NCBI GenBank assembly: GCA_022791355.1
Contig: JAAVYX010000084.1
Span: 1-5,889, forward strand
From: Clostridiales bacterium
GTDB taxonomy: Bacteria; Bacillota; Clostridia; Oscillospirales; Acutalibacteraceae
Direction of reading: 5' to 3'
DNA: 5,889 nt
Part shown: positions 4,818 to 5,889 of the stretch, piece by piece
Numbering within the stretch: the stretch's first letter is position 1
How the letters are laid out: each line of letters starts with the position of its first letter
Made by a program: the position numbers and the translations under genes
The notes under the pieces: generated by a model
Told to the model about the DNA's origin: nothing
The model's input: the letters and a program-made list of their open reading frames with translations, nothing else
Databases searched by the model: none

Positions 4818-5889
4818 TCACAGCGTCTCCAGCAAATCCTTGACCCGCTGGGCCTCCCGCCGCACGCATACGGGGGCCGGGCCGCCGGTCACCGTCCGGT
4901 CGCCCACGCATTTTTCCAGGGAAATAAAGGCGTAGACCCCCTCGTCAAAGAGGGCGCAGACCTTTCGGTATTCCTCCAGCGGCAGACTTTCCAGGGTCTC
5001 GTTGATTTCGATGCAGCGGGCCACAAGCTGGCCCACCGCCTTATACGCGTCCCGGAAGGGCAGGCCCTTGCCCACCAGGAAATCGGCGCAGTCGGTGGCG
5101 TTGATGAAGCCGCCGGCCGCCGCCTTTCGCATATTCTCGGTCTTTACGGTCATGGTATCCAGCATGGGGGTAAAGGCGGTCAGGCACATGGCTACGGTAT
5201 CCAGCGCGTCGAAAACCGCCTCCTTGTCCTCCTGCATGTCCTTGTTGTAGGCCAAAGGCAGTCCCTTCAGGGCGGTGAGCAGGGTTGTCAGATCGCCGAA
5301 GACCCGGCCGGATTTGCCCCGCACCAGCTCGGCGATATCAGGATTCTTCTTCTGGGGCATGATACTGGAACCGGTGGAGAAAGCGTCGTCCAGCTCGATA
5401 AACCGGAACTCGAAGGAGCACCAGAGGATGATCTCCTCGGCGAACCGGGAGAGATGCACCATGACGATGGACAGATTGGCCGCCAGCTCCATACAGAAAT
5501 CCCGGTCGGACACCCCGTCCAGACTGTTGTGGGTGATTCCCTCCATTTCCAGTTCCCTGGCTACCATCTCCCGGTCCAAGGGATAGGTGGTGCCGGCCAG
5601 CGCCCCCGAGCCCAGGGGGGAAACGTTCATGCGGCGGCGGCAGCCGGCCAGCCGGTCCAGATCCCGCAGAAACATTTCGGCGTAGGCCAGCAGATGATGG
5701 CCGAAGGTGATGGGCTGGGCCCGCTGCAAATGGGTGTAGCCCGGCATGACCGCGTCGGCGTACTGTTCGGCCTTGCCGGCCAGTACGCCAATCAGCTCTT
5801 TGATTTGCTCCCGCAGCCGGTCGGTTTGACCCCGCAGGTAAAGCCGGTCGTCCAGGGCGACCTGGTCGTTGCGGCTGCGGGCGGTGTGC
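4818..5889 (-). CDS. argH: Argininosuccinate lyase, 5' end cut by the window edge
   Basis: The last enzyme of arginine biosynthesis, splitting argininosuccinate into arginine and fumarate in the cytoplasm; member of the fumarase/aspartase superfamily. The frame is open to the window edge, giving about 356 of the usual roughly 460 residues, so around 100 N-terminal residues are missing. The first visible residues are HTARSRNDQVALDD, the conserved substrate-binding segment. MPGYTHLQRAQP (visible residues 48-59) contains the catalytic-region THLQ. The superfamily signature GSSIMPQKKNPD (visible residues 173-184, about 5337-5372) carries the catalytic-loop serine. The C-terminal domain ends at RVKDLLETL and TGA. 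The internal Met at 5747 is not the start, because the conserved sequence continues upstream of it. The gene is not broken as far as visible. What precedes it (often argG) is outside the window. Confidence 0.97.
   Translation of the reverse strand, partial: HTARSRNDQVALDDRLYLRGQTDRLREQIKELIGVLAGKAEQYADAVMPGYTHLQRAQPITFGHHLLAYAEMFLRDLDRLAGCRRRMNVSPLGSGALAGTTYPLDREMVARELEMEGITHNSLDGVSDRDFCMELAANLSIVMVHLSRFAEEIILWCSFEFRFIELDDAFSTGSSIMPQKKNPDIAELVRGKSGRVFGDLTTLLTALKGLPLAYNKDMQEDKEAVFDALDTVAMCLTAFTPMLDTMTVKTENMRKAAAGGFINATDCADFLVGKGLPFRDAYKAVGQLVARCIEINETLESLPLEEYRKVCALFDEGVYAFISLEKCVGDRTVTGGPAPVCVRREAQRVKDLLETL

Overview
The window looks like a piece of a Firmicutes chromosome, most likely a gut-type Clostridia (Oscillospiraceae-like). 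This is inferred from GC-rich coding sequence next to very A/T-rich intergenic DNA, strong AGGAGG ribosome binding sites, a class B penicillin-binding protein and a YcxB-like membrane protein. No 16S or other taxonomic marker is present, so the assignment is an inference. All four convincing protein genes lie on the minus strand.

Layout from high to low coordinates, in the direction of transcription: (1) argH, argininosuccinate lyase, with its 5' end cut by the window edge (4818-5889), followed by a probable intrinsic terminator at 4774-4806. (2) A small two-TM YcxB-like protein (4050-4658) that overlaps argC by 4 bp. (3) argC, N-acetyl-gamma-glutamyl-phosphate reductase (3019-4053). (4) About 1.07 kb without a credible gene (1943-3018), filled by a structured repeat element. 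(5) A class B penicillin-binding protein (230-1942). (6) The right end of a second copy of the same element (1-176), whose body lies outside the window.

argH and argC are both arginine biosynthesis enzymes (last step and third step). The argH terminator suggests that ycxB-argC is a separate transcription unit. The PBP belongs to cell wall synthesis and has no visible functional link to them. None of the other arg genes (argJ, argB, argD, argF, argG) is in the window.

The most interesting feature is the non-coding element at about 1971-2983. Both its ends, and the partial copy at the window start, share one architecture in the same order: a perfect or near-perfect hairpin, the heptamer GTCGCGC, exactly 36 nt, then the motif YCTGGCGCGAAACCTCYC, which is repeated 2-4 times at 42-47 bp spacing. 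The two ends of the 1971-2983 element are in inverted orientation. Between them lie about 660 nt rich in hairpins and without a usable ORF. It could be a non-autonomous mobile or repeated intergenic element, possibly carrying a structured RNA. I do not recognise it as a named family.
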